A stretch of DNA of 64,000 nt from Ottowia sp. oral taxon 894 (GCF_001262075.1 NZ_CP012073.1:372001-436000); one strand, 5' to 3'; positions 26,051 to 35,574 are shown, counted from the first letter of the stretch. Numbers and translations: made by a program. The notes: generated by a model from the sequence alone, not told the origin.

Positions 26051-27967
26051 TCACCCGCTCTGCCGCGCGGGCAGCAGGCCGGGCAGGCGCTCCAGCGCCT
26101 GCTGCACGCGGCTGACGGCGGGCGAATCGCCTGCGCACGAGAGGGTGAGCTGCTCGGTGGCGCGGGTCATGGCCACATACAGCAGGCGCCACTCGTCTTC
26201 TTCGGCGGCGGCCTGGGCGGGCAGCAGGTCCAGCCGCATGAGAAAGACGTGCGGAAATTCCAGCCCTTTGGCGGCGTGCATGGTCAGCAGCTTCACGCTG
26301 GAGGCGTTCCAGTCCAGCTGGTTTTTCTTCTGCGCGCCGCCGCTGGCATGGCTGCTGGCCGAACCACTGACAGAACCGCTGACATAGACCTCGGCCTCGA
26401 TGCCGCGCTGGCGCAGGGCCGTTTTCAGCAGCTCCCAGTTGCGTTTTTCGCGGCAGAGCACGGCGATGTCTTGCGCGGGCACGCCGCTTTGCACCAGCTC
26501 GTGTATGCGCGCGGCCAGCCCTTGCGCTTCTTCACGGCCCGTGGCAAAGCGCAGCAGATGGGGCAGCGGGCCGCGCCGCCCGGCGCTGCCGGGGTGTATG
26601 CAGGGCATGCGCGTGTCGCTTTCGTCGGCTTCATCCAGCAAGTCGTCCGCGCAGAGCATGGACAGGGCCAATATTTCCGCCGTGTTGCGGTAGTTGAGCC
26701 GCAGGATGCTGGTGCGTCGGCCCTGGGCTTTGATGCCCATCTTGATAAAGCTGGGCAGGCGCTTGCCGCTGCGCCGGTAGATGGCCTGCGCATCGTCATA
26801 AAGCACCAGCAGCGACTGCGCTTCGTCGGGCAGCTGGGCCGCCATGCGCAGCCAGGCGGCTTCAAAGTCGTGCGCTTCGTCAATCAGCACGGCGGCGTAG
26901 GCGCCCTTGGGCACCTGGCCTTTGTGCATGCCCTGCTCCACGGCATCAACCAGGGCGGCCAGGTCCGCTTCCTTGTTGGCCTGCCGCTTGGGGCGCGGCA
27001 GGCGGCAGTCATTGAGCATGCGGCTGCACCAGCCGTGAAATGTGCTGACTTGCACTTGCTCGGGCGTGATGCCGCGCGCGGCCAGCTGGTGCTCAATGCG
27101 CCCGGCCAGCGGGCGGTTGTAGCAAAGCACGAGGATGGGGCGGCCCGTGGTGTTGCGCTGCGCCAGGTGCTGCGCGCGAAAGATGAGGATCATGGTCTTG
27201 CCCGATCCGGCCACGCCGTGAATCACGCGGTGGCCTTCGCCCAGCGAGCGGGCCGCTTGCTCCTGGTTCAGGTCCATCACCTGCATCAGGTCAGGAATGG
27301 CGAACTGGCCCGCCGCTTCAACGGCGGCCTTTTGTGCGGCAGACCAATTGGTGACGCGCACTTCGGGAAAGATCAGCCAGCGCACGCGCTCTTGCTGCCT
27401 GGCGCTCAGGCGCGCGGCAAAGCCTTTGTCCAGCAGGCTCCAGAGGCGCTCGCAAAAGGCGGCGGGCGGCACGCTGTCGGCCAAATCGGGCCGAAACAGC
27501 GTGTGGCTGGCGGGGAAGATGTCTTGCAGCTTCGCCGCCGCCGCGTCGTCTTCTGTCATCCGGCTCATCACCGCGCCCCAGCCAAAGGGCACGGCGCAAT
27601 GGCCCGCGTAAGGGCCGCTGGCCTGCTTCAGCTGCGCATCGCGCTGAATCGGACTCATGGCCTGCAAAACGCACTCGTGCGCTTGCTGCATGGGATGCGG
27701 GCTGTTGCCGTCTTGCAAGGTAATGCGTGAGAGATTGGCCTTGCGGATGCTGCCCGGCTTCCAGTGCTTGACTTCCAGCACCAGCAGGCCGCGTTCGGGG
27801 TGGAAGATGACGAAATCGGGCTGCCTTTGCAGCGGCCCCACGGGAATGTCGTGCCACACCACGCATTCATCGGGCAGGCAGCGCTTGAGCTGCTCCATCA
27901 CCAGGCGCTCGCCGGAGTTCTCGCAGGCATCGTGGATACGGGAATAGGTCTGGGGGAAAACGGCCAT
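26051..27967 (-). CDS. NERD-nuclease/UvrD-like helicase fusion
   Basis: The protein is 638 aa from the ATG at 27967. Residues about 10-130 form a NERD (nuclease-related) domain with PDFVIFHPERGLLVLEVKHW: the Asp and the Glu-x-Lys of a PD-(D/E)XK nuclease are present. The rest is a superfamily 1 helicase: GVAGSGKT (Walker A, about 260), VLIDEAHD (Walker B), LLTMHAAKGLEFPHVF (motif V) and LLYVAMTRATE (motif VI). A short Ser/Gly/Ala linker (SGSVSGSASSHASGG) interrupts the helicase. Such proteins are probably DNA-repair or DNA-processing enzymes, and some occur in defence loci. Here it stands alone, so its role stays open. The upstream DNA is AT-richer than the surroundings. Confidence 0.88.
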   Translation of the reverse strand: MAVFPQTYSRIHDACENSGERLVMEQLKRCLPDECVVWHDIPVGPLQRQPDFVIFHPERGLLVLEVKHWKPGSIRKANLSRITLQDGNSPHPMQQAHECVLQAMSPIQRDAQLKQASGPYAGHCAVPFGWGAVMSRMTEDDAAAAKLQDIFPASHTLFRPDLADSVPPAAFCERLWSLLDKGFAARLSARQQERVRWLIFPEVRVTNWSAAQKAAVEAAGQFAIPDLMQVMDLNQEQAARSLGEGHRVIHGVAGSGKTMILIFRAQHLAQRNTTGRPILVLCYNRPLAGRIEHQLAARGITPEQVQVSTFHGWCSRMLNDCRLPRPKRQANKEADLAALVDAVEQGMHKGQVPKGAYAAVLIDEAHDFEAAWLRMAAQLPDEAQSLLVLYDDAQAIYRRSGKRLPSFIKMGIKAQGRRTSILRLNYRNTAEILALSMLCADDLLDEADESDTRMPCIHPGSAGRRGPLPHLLRFATGREEAQGLAARIHELVQSGVPAQDIAVLCREKRNWELLKTALRQRGIEAEVYVSGSVSGSASSHASGGAQKKNQLDWNASSVKLLTMHAAKGLEFPHVFLMRLDLLPAQAAAEEDEWRLLYVAMTRATEQLTLSCAGDSPAVSRVQQALERLPGLLPARQSG

Positions 27968-28027
27968 CTGTAAATGATACACATGGATAGTTACATGATG
28001 CACACGTCATCGACTTCCGTTTTTCGC

Positions 28028-28095
28028 ATTAAATCCGCCTCAGGTCCTAGTGAAATCAGCGCAGGCCGCTATCAAAATAAAAGCGTTCTGCAACC
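28028..28095 (-). repeat. Repeat A, degenerate copy (copy 6)
   Basis: Only the centre is clear (AGGTCCTAGTGAAATCAGCGCAG on the plus strand in short pieces). The GGAGC ends are mutated. It sits in the 254-base divergent gap before the SulP gene. Confidence 0.4.
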
Positions 28096-28221
28096 AAATG
28101 CGTGTATCTTTTTGCCTTTTGCGGCCTCTTGTGTTCCGTAGCGCCCGCCTGCCCTGCGTCAAGCGGCGCGCTCCGGCGCTGCCGGACAATTGCCCGTTTC
28201 GCCATTTCGCAACCCGCCGTC

Positions 28222-29934
28222 ATGAGCTTTGCCCTGCCCCGCTTTCGCCCCCGCCTGCTTGACGCCCTGAAGGGCTACAACCGCGCGCGCCTTTCAAAAG
28301 ACGTGGGCGCGGGGCTGACGGTGGGCGTGGTAGCGCTGCCGCTGGCCATGGCCTTTGCCATTGCGTCGGGGCTCAAGCCCGAAGCGGGGCTGTTCACGGC
28401 CATCATTGCCGGCTTCATCGTGGCGGCGCTGGGCGGCAGCCGGGTGCAAATTGGCGGGCCGGCGGGGGCGTTCATCGTCATCGTCTATGGCATCGTGGAG
28501 CGCTACGGCGTGGGCAACCTCATCATCGCCACGGCCATGTCGGGTGTTTTTCTGTTCCTGATGGGGCTGCTGCGGCTGGGCACGCTGGTGCGCTTCATCC
28601 CGGTGGCCGTCATCATCGGCTTTACCAACGGCATCGCGGTGCTGGTGGCGCTGTCGCAAGTCAAGGACTTTCTGGGCCTGCGCATCGCCAAGATGCCGGG
28701 CGACTTTTTCGGCATCGTCAGCACGCTGTGGACGCATCTGGACACTTTCAACGGCTGGGCGCTGGCGGTGGCGGCGGCTTCGCTGGCCGTCATCGTGCTT
28801 TGGCAGCACGGCGGCGGCTGGCTCAAAACGGCGCGCGTGCCCGTCATCGGCCCCATCCTGCCCTTTGGCAGCAAGCTCTCCAGCGTGCCAGGCTCCATCG
28901 TGGCGCTGACGCTGGCTACGGCGGCGGTGGCCGCTTTTGATCTGCCGGTGGAAACCATCGGCACCCGCTTTGGCGGCATACCGGCGGCGCTGCCTGCCTT
29001 CGCGCTGCCTGATTTCAGCTGGGGCACGGCGCGCTACATGCTCATGCCCGCCATCACGCTGGCGCTGCTCGGCTCCATCGAATCGCTGCTGTGCGCGCGC
29101 GTGGCCGACGGCATGATTGACGACCGCCACAACCCCAATCAGGAGCTGATGGCGCAGGGCATCGCCAACTTCGTCACGCCCTTTTTCGGCGGCATGCCCG
29201 CCACCGGCACCATCGCCCGCACGGTGACCAACGTGAAAAGCGGCGCCACCAGCCCCGTGGCGGGCATGGTGCACGCGCTGGCGCTGCTGGCCGTCATCCT
29301 CGTGGCCGCGCCGCTGGCTTCTTCCATTCCGCTGGCCACGCTGGCGGCCATTCTCATGTTCGTGGCCTGGAACATGGGCGAGTGGCGCGAATTCGCCCGC
29401 CTGCGCAGCTACCGCATGCCCTACCGCGTGACGCTGCTGACCGTCTTCTTGCTCACCGTGGTGTTTGATTTGACGGTGGCCGTCGAATTCGGCATTGCCG
29501 CCGCGTGCCTGACCTTCATCTACCGCATCTCCAGCCTCTCGCGCGCCGAACAGCTGGACGCCGCCACCACCCCGCGCCTGGCCGGGCATGAAGGGCAGCT
29601 GCAAGTCTGGCGGCTGTATGGCGCGCTGTTTTTCGGCGCCACCAAAGTGCTGGAGAACATGGAAGACCGCCTGCCCGCGCGCGCGCTCGTGCTGGACCTC
29701 AAAAACGTCATCTACGTGGACTCCACCGGCGCCGAAGCGCTGGTGCACCTGGCCCGCGCCTGCTCGCGGCGCGGCGTGCGCCTGATCGTCAGCGGCCTGA
29801 TGCACCAGCCGCTGGACATTGCCCGCCGCACCGGCTTTGCGGCCCAGGTTCAGCAGCAGGGCGAAGACTGCCTGCAACCGGATGTGGGCCGCGCCCTGGA
29901 TGAGGCGCTGGCCAAGCTGGCGCAGCAGGCTTGA
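28222..29934 (+). CDS. SulP family anion transporter with STAS domain
   Basis: The protein is 570 aa from the ATG at 28222 (MSFALPRFRPRLL). The membrane domain has GLTVGVVALPLAMAFAIASG, IGGPAGAFIVIVYGIV and the signature ADGMIDDRHNPNQELMAQGIANFVTPFFGG with PATG following. A C-terminal STAS domain lies at about 455-560, with RALVLDLKNVIYVDSTGAEAL. SulP proteins carry sulfate, bicarbonate or other anions, and the substrate is not readable here. The gene is alone and divergent from the helicase gene. Confidence 0.93.
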   Translation: MSFALPRFRPRLLDALKGYNRARLSKDVGAGLTVGVVALPLAMAFAIASGLKPEAGLFTAIIAGFIVAALGGSRVQIGGPAGAFIVIVYGIVERYGVGNLIIATAMSGVFLFLMGLLRLGTLVRFIPVAVIIGFTNGIAVLVALSQVKDFLGLRIAKMPGDFFGIVSTLWTHLDTFNGWALAVAAASLAVIVLWQHGGGWLKTARVPVIGPILPFGSKLSSVPGSIVALTLATAAVAAFDLPVETIGTRFGGIPAALPAFALPDFSWGTARYMLMPAITLALLGSIESLLCARVADGMIDDRHNPNQELMAQGIANFVTPFFGGMPATGTIARTVTNVKSGATSPVAGMVHALALLAVILVAAPLASSIPLATLAAILMFVAWNMGEWREFARLRSYRMPYRVTLLTVFLLTVVFDLTVAVEFGIAAACLTFIYRISSLSRAEQLDAATTPRLAGHEGQLQVWRLYGALFFGATKVLENMEDRLPARALVLDLKNVIYVDSTGAEALVHLARACSRRGVRLIVSGLMHQPLDIARRTGFAAQVQQQGEDCLQPDVGRALDEALAKLAQQA

Positions 29935-29967
29935 GGCCCCGCGCCGCAGGCCCCTGCCGTCCGCGCT

Positions 29968-30579
29968 CTATTGCGTTCTATCGCGCTCCGCCGCCTCCTG
30001 CTGCGCGGCCAGCAGCCTGGCGATGGCTTGCGGGTAAATCAAGTGCTCTTGCGTGAGCACGCGGGCGGCCAGGGTTTCAGCCGTGTCGTCCGGCAAAACA
30101 GGCACGGCGGCCTGCGCCAGGATTTGGCCGTGATCGAGCTGCGCCGTAACCTGGTGCACCGTGGCCCCGGCCACTTTGCAGCCCTCATCCAGCGCGCGCT
30201 GATGCGTGTGCAGCCCGGCAAATGCCGGCAGCAGGCTGGGGTGAATGTTGAGCAGCCGCCCCGCGTAGCGGGCCACGAAACCGGGCGTGAGAACGCGCAT
30301 GAAGCCAGCCAGCGCCACCAGCGCGGGCTGGTGTGCGTCCACCGCCTGCGCCAGCGCGGCGTCAAAGGCCTCGCGGCTGGCATGCGCCGTGTGATCGACC
30401 ACGGCAGTGGCAATGCCCTGCTCGCGCGCGAACAGCAGGCCCTTGGCGTCAGGCCGGTTGCTGATGACGGCGGCCACGCGCGCGCCCAGCCGCTCGCTCC
30501 ATTTCTGCTGCCGCGCCGCCTGCACGATGGCCGCCATGTTGCTGCCCGTGCCCGAAATCAGAATGACGATGTTCTTCAT
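29968..30579 (-). CDS. purN: Phosphoribosylglycinamide formyltransferase
   Basis: The protein is 203 aa. It formylates GAR with 10-formyl-tetrahydrofolate in purine synthesis. It starts KNIVILISGTGSNMAAIV (phosphate-binding GTGSN). The active-site stretch LLNIHPSLLPAFAGLHTHQRAL has Asn and His, with the catalytic Asp expected in the QLDHGQIL segment. It converges with the SulP gene, 33 bases apart. Confidence 0.96.
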   Translation of the reverse strand: MKNIVILISGTGSNMAAIVQAARQQKWSERLGARVAAVISNRPDAKGLLFAREQGIATAVVDHTAHASREAFDAALAQAVDAHQPALVALAGFMRVLTPGFVARYAGRLLNIHPSLLPAFAGLHTHQRALDEGCKVAGATVHQVTAQLDHGQILAQAAVPVLPDDTAETLAARVLTQEHLIYPQAIARLLAAQQEAAERDRTQ

Positions 30580-30668
30580 GGGCGGAATTATCCGGACTGC
30601 CCCTGGCGCGCAAAGAAAGCAGCGGAAAGCACGGAGCCGCCATGCAGAGCCGGACGGCAGGCTTCTTT

Positions 30669-30745
30669 AGCTCCTGATTCAATAGCATGATGTCCTAGTG
30701 GAATAAGAGCGGGCGCCGATTTCGACCCTCTTCAATTCGCTCCTT
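30669..30745 (-). repeat. Repeat A, copy 7
   Basis: Minus strand: AGGAGCGAATTGAAGAGGG, then CACTAGGACATCATGCTATTG, ending AGGAGCTAAA. It lies between purN and trmL. Confidence 0.85.
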
Positions 30746-30873
30746 CTTTTGAAGATATGACGCCGCGCCAGACCAAGGCCGTCATGCCCCTTCGCGCCCT
30801 CCGCTCCTTTCACCCAGCATGCCCCGGGAACCTGCTCATGAGCAGGGCCTGAACAGGCGCTTTGAGCAGCTTC

Positions 30874-31335
30874 TCAGGCAAAGCCGCACTGCCGCCAGGC
30901 TTCAAAAACCGTAACGGCCACGGCGTTGGAGAGATTGAGACTGCGCTGGCCCGCACGCATGGGCAGGCGCAAGCGCTGGGCCGGCGCGAAGGCGGCGAGC
31001 AGATCAGGCGGCAGGCCGCGCGTTTCCGCGCCGAAAACAAGACAGTCGCCCGGCGCAAAAGCGTTGTCGTGCGCCAGGCGCTCGCCGCGCGTGGTCAGTG
31101 CAAAGCACCGCGCGGGATCAGGCTGGCGGGCGGCGAGAAAAGCGCGCCAATCCGCATGCCGGCGCACGTCGGCCCACTCGTGGTAATCCAGCCCGGCGCG
31201 GCGCAGCAGGCGGTCGTTCATGGAAAAGCCCAGCGGCTCAATGAGATGCAGCGTGCAGCCCGTATTGGCCGCCAGGCGGATGACGTTGCCGGTGTTGGGC
31301 GGAATTTCGGGTTCAACCAAAACGATGTGAAACAT
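30874..31335 (-). CDS. trmL: tRNA (cytidine(34)-2'-O)-methyltransferase
   Basis: The protein is 153 aa from the ATG at 31335; the open frame upstream runs through repeat A copy 8. It is a SPOUT methyltransferase that 2'-O-methylates the wobble base of two leucine tRNAs. Family motifs are MFHIVLVEPEIPPNTGNVIRLAA, HLIEPLGF, LVFGAETRGLP and the knot end PMRAGQRSLNLSNAVAVTVFEAWRQ. The length is normal for TrmL. Confidence 0.95.
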   Translation of the reverse strand: MFHIVLVEPEIPPNTGNVIRLAANTGCTLHLIEPLGFSMNDRLLRRAGLDYHEWADVRRHADWRAFLAARQPDPARCFALTTRGERLAHDNAFAPGDCLVFGAETRGLPPDLLAAFAPAQRLRLPMRAGQRSLNLSNAVAVTVFEAWRQCGFA

Positions 31336-31421
31336 GGCGCGAATTGTCCGCGCGCCGCCTGTCCGCAAGAGCAGCCAGCAGACCTGATTGAACGCGCAGG
31401 GCTGGACAATCAAGAATGATT

Positions 31422-31499
31422 CGCTCCTCAATCCATAGCACGGTGTCCTAGTAGAAACTGCGCGAAACGGCATTTCATACCCCTTGAATCTGCTCCTCT
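31422..31499 (-). repeat. Repeat A, copy 8
   Basis: Minus strand: AGGAGCAGATTCAAGGGG, then CTACTAGGACACCGTGCTATG, ending AGGAGCGAA. Confidence 0.87.
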
Positions 31500-31553
31500 T
31501 TTCGAGGCTTACGACGATGGCGCGGGGCAGTTGAATGCCCCTGCCCAGCCATG

Positions 31554-31580
31554 AAAAAGCCGCCCGGGAGGGCGGCTTTT
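31554..31580 (-). terminator. Terminator of rpoH
   Basis: GCCGCCC and GGGCGGC pair around GGGA, with a T-run on the minus strand. It lies 28 bases after the rpoH stop. Confidence 0.9.
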
Positions 31581-31607
31581 CTTCAGGCAGCGGATAGGGG
31601 ATGGGCT

Positions 31608-32597
31608 TCAGGCGTATTCGGCCAGCGCCTTGCGCATTTTTTTCATGGCGGCCACTTCGATCTGGCGGATGCGCTCGGCGCTGACGCCGTATTCGGCGGC
31701 CAGTTCATGCAGCGTCATGCCGCCGCTGCCGTCATCGCGCACGTTCAGCCAGCGTTCGCTGACGATGCGGCGGCTGCGCTCGTCCAGGCTTTGCAAGGCG
31801 GTGGCAATGCCTTCGGTGGCCAGGCGGTCGCGCTGGGCGGCTTCAATCATGGCGGCAGGCTCATGACTGGCGTCAGACAGCCAGGAGATGGGGCCGAAGG
31901 CGTGGTCGCCGTCATCGGCGGGCGCGGGGTCCAGCAGCACATCGCCGCCAGCCATGCGCGCTTCCATCTCGCGCACTTCTTCGGGCTTGACCTTGAGTTC
32001 TTCGGCCACGGTGAGCACCTGCGCCTGCGTGAGCGTGTCGCGCGGGGTGATGTCGGACTGGGCGTCTTCGGCGCGCAGCTCGTGCTTCATGGAGCGCAGG
32101 TTGAAAAAGAGCTTGCGCTGCGCCTTGGTGGTGGCGAGCTTGACGACGCGCCAGTTCTTGAGGATGTATTCGTGGATTTCGGCCTTGATCCAGTGCAGTG
32201 CGTAGCTGACCAGGCGCACGCCCTGATCAGGGTCGAAGCGCTTGACGGCCTTCATCAGCCCCACATTGCCTTCCTGTATCAAATCGCCATGCGGCAGGCC
32301 GTAGCCCAGATACTGGCGCGAGACGGAAACCACCAGCCGCAGGTGTGAAAGCACCAGGCGGCCCGCCGCCTCCAGGCTGCCGCTGCTGCGCAGCTCGCGC
32401 GCGGCTTGCTGCTCTTCTTCTTGCGTGAGCAGGGGCAGGCGATTGACGGCGGTGATGTAGGCATCCAGATTGCCCAGCGAGGGCACCACGGCCCACGGAT
32501 TGGCCACGGCAACGGCGGTGGATGCTTGGGCGGCAGGGGCGGAAGCCGGCATGGAAACAGGGGCAGAAGCAGGCAATGCTGTGGTTTTCTCGGTCAT
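31608..32597 (-). CDS. rpoH: RNA polymerase heat-shock sigma factor (sigma-32)
   Basis: The protein is 329 aa from the ATG at 32597. It directs transcription of heat-shock genes. Region 1.2/2 has NRLPLLTQEEEQ and LVLSHLRLVVSVSRQYLGYGLPHGDLIQEGNVGLMKAVKRFDPDQGVRLVSYALHWIKAEI. The RpoH-box signature QRKLFFNLR is present. Region 4 helix-turn-helix is at the end (LHELAAEYGVSAERIRQIE). The first 40 residues are an Ala/Pro/Ser-rich extension absent from short family members. The leader carries a CIRCE element, so HrcA control of this sigma factor is likely. It is divergent from aceE. Confidence 0.97.
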   Translation of the reverse strand: MTEKTTALPASAPVSMPASAPAAQASTAVAVANPWAVVPSLGNLDAYITAVNRLPLLTQEEEQQAARELRSSGSLEAAGRLVLSHLRLVVSVSRQYLGYGLPHGDLIQEGNVGLMKAVKRFDPDQGVRLVSYALHWIKAEIHEYILKNWRVVKLATTKAQRKLFFNLRSMKHELRAEDAQSDITPRDTLTQAQVLTVAEELKVKPEEVREMEARMAGGDVLLDPAPADDGDHAFGPISWLSDASHEPAAMIEAAQRDRLATEGIATALQSLDERSRRIVSERWLNVRDDGSGGMTLHELAAEYGVSAERIRQIEVAAMKKMRKALAEYA

Positions 32598-32610
32598 ATT
32601 GGCAAAAATG

Positions 32611-32637
32611 TTAGCACTCCCTTTGGAAGAGTGCCAA
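32611..32637 (-). promoter_or_regulatory. CIRCE element (HrcA operator) upstream of rpoH
   Basis: TTAGCACTC (32611-32619), nine bases, then GAGTGCCAA (32629-32637). This matches the CIRCE consensus TTAGCACTC-N9-GAGTGCTAA at 17 of 18 arm positions. It lies 13 bases upstream of the rpoH start codon, in the leader or promoter. Confidence 0.9.
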
Positions 32638-32821
32638 AAGGGAAGTTCAACCTTGGTTGTGCAAAGGTTTGTAAAACGCGCGGTCCGCTCTTGATTCATC
32701 TCCGTTTGCCCCGTTTGTTTGATGGCGGCAGGGGTATTTCGCTGTGCGATGATTACTCACTATGCCTCGCAGGCCAGCAGGCCACATATCGTTTGTTACG
32801 ACCCTTGCAGGAGATGCCTTC

Positions 32822-35545
32822 ATGTCAGAAAACCCGAAAAACCTTTCCGGCGCCCCCATCGTGGATACGGATGAGCAGGAAACAAAAGAGTGGCTGGATG
32901 CGCTGTCCGCCGTGATTGACCGCGAAGGCGCAGAACGCGCGCATTTTTTGATTGAGGAAATGCTGGAACACGCGCGCCAGCACAGCATTGATCTGCCGTT
33001 TTCGGCCACCACGGGCTACGTGAACACCATTGAGCCGGATCAGGAAGCGCGTTGCCCCGGCAATATCGAGATCGAAAAGCGCCTGCGCGCCTACATGCGC
33101 TGGAACGCAATGGTGATGGTGGTGCGCGCCAATCGCCTGCATCCGGCTGACGGGGGCGATTTGGGCGGCCACATTGGCTCTTTTGCCTCGCTTGCTTCCA
33201 TGCTGGGCGCGGGTTTCAACCATTTCTGGCACGCCGAAAGTGAAGGGCATGGCGGCGATCTGGTTTATTTGCAGGGCCATAGCTCGCCCGGCATTTACGC
33301 CCGCGCATTTCTGGAAGGGCGCATCACCGAAGAGCAGCTGAACAACTTCCGCCAGGAAACGGGCGGCAAAGGGCTTTCTAGTTATCCGCACCCCAAGCTG
33401 ATGCCGGAGTTCTGGCAATTTCCCACCGTGAGCATGGGGCTGGGGCCGCTGATGGCCATTTATGAAGCGCGCTTTCTGAAATATCTGCACGCGCGCGGCA
33501 TCGCCAATACGGAAAACCGCAAGGTCTGGGCCTTTCTGGGCGACGGCGAGATGGACGAGCCGGAAAGCCTGGGCGCCATCGGCATGGCCGCGCGCGAGGG
33601 GCTGGACAACCTCATCTTCGTCATCAACTGCAACCTGCAACGGCTGGATGGCCCGGTGCGCGGCAACGGCAAGATCATCCAGGAGCTGGAGGGCGACTTC
33701 CGGGGCGCGGGCTGGAATGTCATCAAGCTCATCTGGGGCAAGGGCTGGGACGATCTGCTGGCGCGCGATAAAAGCGGCAAGCTGCGCCAGCTGATGATGG
33801 AAACGCTGGACGGCGAATACCAGGTCTACAAAGCCAAGGACGGCGCTTACGTGCGCGAGCATTTCTTTGGCAAATACCCCGAAACCGCCAAGCTGGTGGA
33901 GCACATGAGCGACGAGGAAATCTGGAGCCTGCGCCGTGGCGGCCACGAGCCGAGCAAGGTGTATGCCGCCTTCCATGCCGCGCAGCACCACAAAGGCCAG
34001 CCTACCGTGCTGCTGGTGAAAACCATCAAGGGCTACGGCATGGGCAAGTACGGCGAAGGCAAGAACACCATCCACCAAACCAAGAAGCTTGACGATGAAG
34101 GCGTGCGCTACATGCGCGACCGCTTCAGCATCCCCGTGCCCGACAGCGAGCTGCCCAAGCTGCCCTACTACAAGCCAGCGGACGACACGCCCGAAATGCG
34201 CTATTTGCACGAGCGCCGCAAAGCCCTGGGTGGCTACCTGCCGCACCGCCGCACCAAGGCCGACGAGCAGTTCACCGTGCCTGCGCTGGAAACGTTCAAG
34301 GCCGTGCTGGAGCCTACGGCGGAAGGCCGCGAAATCAGCACCACGCAGGCCTACGTGCGCTTTCTGACCCAGCTGCTGCGCGATCAGGCGCTGGGGCCGC
34401 GCGTGGTACCCATCGTGGTGGATGAATCGCGCACATTCGGCATGGAAGGGCTGTTCCGCCAGATCGGCATCTACAACCCCAAGGGCCAGCTCTACACGCC
34501 GGTGGACCGCGACCAGGTCATGTACTACAAGGAAGACAAGGCCGGGCAGATTCTTCAGGAAGGCATCAACGAAGCGGGCGGCATGGCCAGCTGGATTGCC
34601 GCCGCCACGAGCTACAGCACCTCGAACCGGATCATGATTCCGTTCTACGTGTACTACTCCATGTTCGGCTTTCAGCGCTTTGGCGATTTGGCCTGGGCGG
34701 CGGGCGACATGCAGGCGCGCGGCTTCTTGCTGGGCGGCACTTCGGGCCGCACCACGCTCAACGGCGAAGGCTTGCAGCACGAAGACGGCCACAGCCAGGT
34801 GCAGGCGGCGCTCATTCCCAACTGCGTTTGCTACGACCCCACTTTCGCGCATGAAGTGGGCGTAATCCTGCACCACGGCCTCAAGCGCATGGTGGAAAAG
34901 CAGGACAACGTCTTCTACTACATCACCCTGCTGAACGAGAACTACGCCATGCCCGGCCTGAAGGCAGGCACTGAAGAGCAAATCATCAAGGGCATGTACC
35001 TGTGCAGCCCCGGCGCACAAGCGCCCGTGCAGCGCGTGCAGCTGCTGGGCAGCGGCTCCATCCTGCGCGAAAGCCTGGCCGCCCAGGCCCTGCTGGCGCA
35101 AGACTGGGGCATTGCTGCCGATGTGTGGAGCTGCCCCAGCTTTACCGAGCTGGCCCGCGACGGCCAGGACTGCGAGCGCTGGAACATGCTGCATCCCACG
35201 GAAGCGCCGCGCGTGCCCTTTGTCGCGCAGCAGCTGGGCCGACATGAAGGGCCGGTGGTCGCCTCCACCGACTACGTGCGCAGCTACGTCGAACCCATCC
35301 GTCCTTTCATCCCGAAAAACGGCGATGGCTCGGCGCGCAGCTTCAAGGTGCTGGGCACCGATGGTTTTGGCCGCAGCGACTTCCGCTTCCGCCTGCGCGA
35401 GCACTTCGAGATCGACCGCCATTACATCGTCGTGGCGGCCCTCAAGGCCCTGTCGGAAGAAGGCAAGCTGCCCGCCAGCAAGGTCGCCCAGGCCATTGCC
35501 AAGTACGGCATCAAGGCCGACAAAGTCAATCCCCTGCATGCCTGA
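32822..35545 (+). CDS. aceE: Pyruvate dehydrogenase E1 component (homodimeric)
   Basis: The protein is 907 aa from the ATG at 32822 (MSENPKNLSG), preceded by GGAG 11 bases back. It decarboxylates pyruvate with thiamine diphosphate and passes the acetyl group to E2. The ThDP motif starts GDGEMDEPES, with NLIFVINCNLQRLDGPV completing it. GHSSPGIYARAFLEGR and the YSMFGFQRFGDLAWAAGDMQARGF segment are typical of the alpha-2 E1 type. It is first in the aceE-aceF-...-lpdA cluster, with aceF 29 bases downstream. Confidence 0.98.
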   Translation: MSENPKNLSGAPIVDTDEQETKEWLDALSAVIDREGAERAHFLIEEMLEHARQHSIDLPFSATTGYVNTIEPDQEARCPGNIEIEKRLRAYMRWNAMVMVVRANRLHPADGGDLGGHIGSFASLASMLGAGFNHFWHAESEGHGGDLVYLQGHSSPGIYARAFLEGRITEEQLNNFRQETGGKGLSSYPHPKLMPEFWQFPTVSMGLGPLMAIYEARFLKYLHARGIANTENRKVWAFLGDGEMDEPESLGAIGMAAREGLDNLIFVINCNLQRLDGPVRGNGKIIQELEGDFRGAGWNVIKLIWGKGWDDLLARDKSGKLRQLMMETLDGEYQVYKAKDGAYVREHFFGKYPETAKLVEHMSDEEIWSLRRGGHEPSKVYAAFHAAQHHKGQPTVLLVKTIKGYGMGKYGEGKNTIHQTKKLDDEGVRYMRDRFSIPVPDSELPKLPYYKPADDTPEMRYLHERRKALGGYLPHRRTKADEQFTVPALETFKAVLEPTAEGREISTTQAYVRFLTQLLRDQALGPRVVPIVVDESRTFGMEGLFRQIGIYNPKGQLYTPVDRDQVMYYKEDKAGQILQEGINEAGGMASWIAAATSYSTSNRIMIPFYVYYSMFGFQRFGDLAWAAGDMQARGFLLGGTSGRTTLNGEGLQHEDGHSQVQAALIPNCVCYDPTFAHEVGVILHHGLKRMVEKQDNVFYYITLLNENYAMPGLKAGTEEQIIKGMYLCSPGAQAPVQRVQLLGSGSILRESLAAQALLAQDWGIAADVWSCPSFTELARDGQDCERWNMLHPTEAPRVPFVAQQLGRHEGPVVASTDYVRSYVEPIRPFIPKNGDGSARSFKVLGTDGFGRSDFRFRLREHFEIDRHYIVVAALKALSEEGKLPASKVAQAIAKYGIKADKVNPLHA

Positions 35546-35574
35546 CCCGACGCACCCAGAGAGGACAACCCCAA

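Noticed and set aside
30831-30846. Perfect palindrome CCTGCTCATGAGCAGG downstream of trmL as an operator
   Set aside because: It has no start region or regulator nearby and could equally be a weak terminator stem. There is too little evidence for a call.
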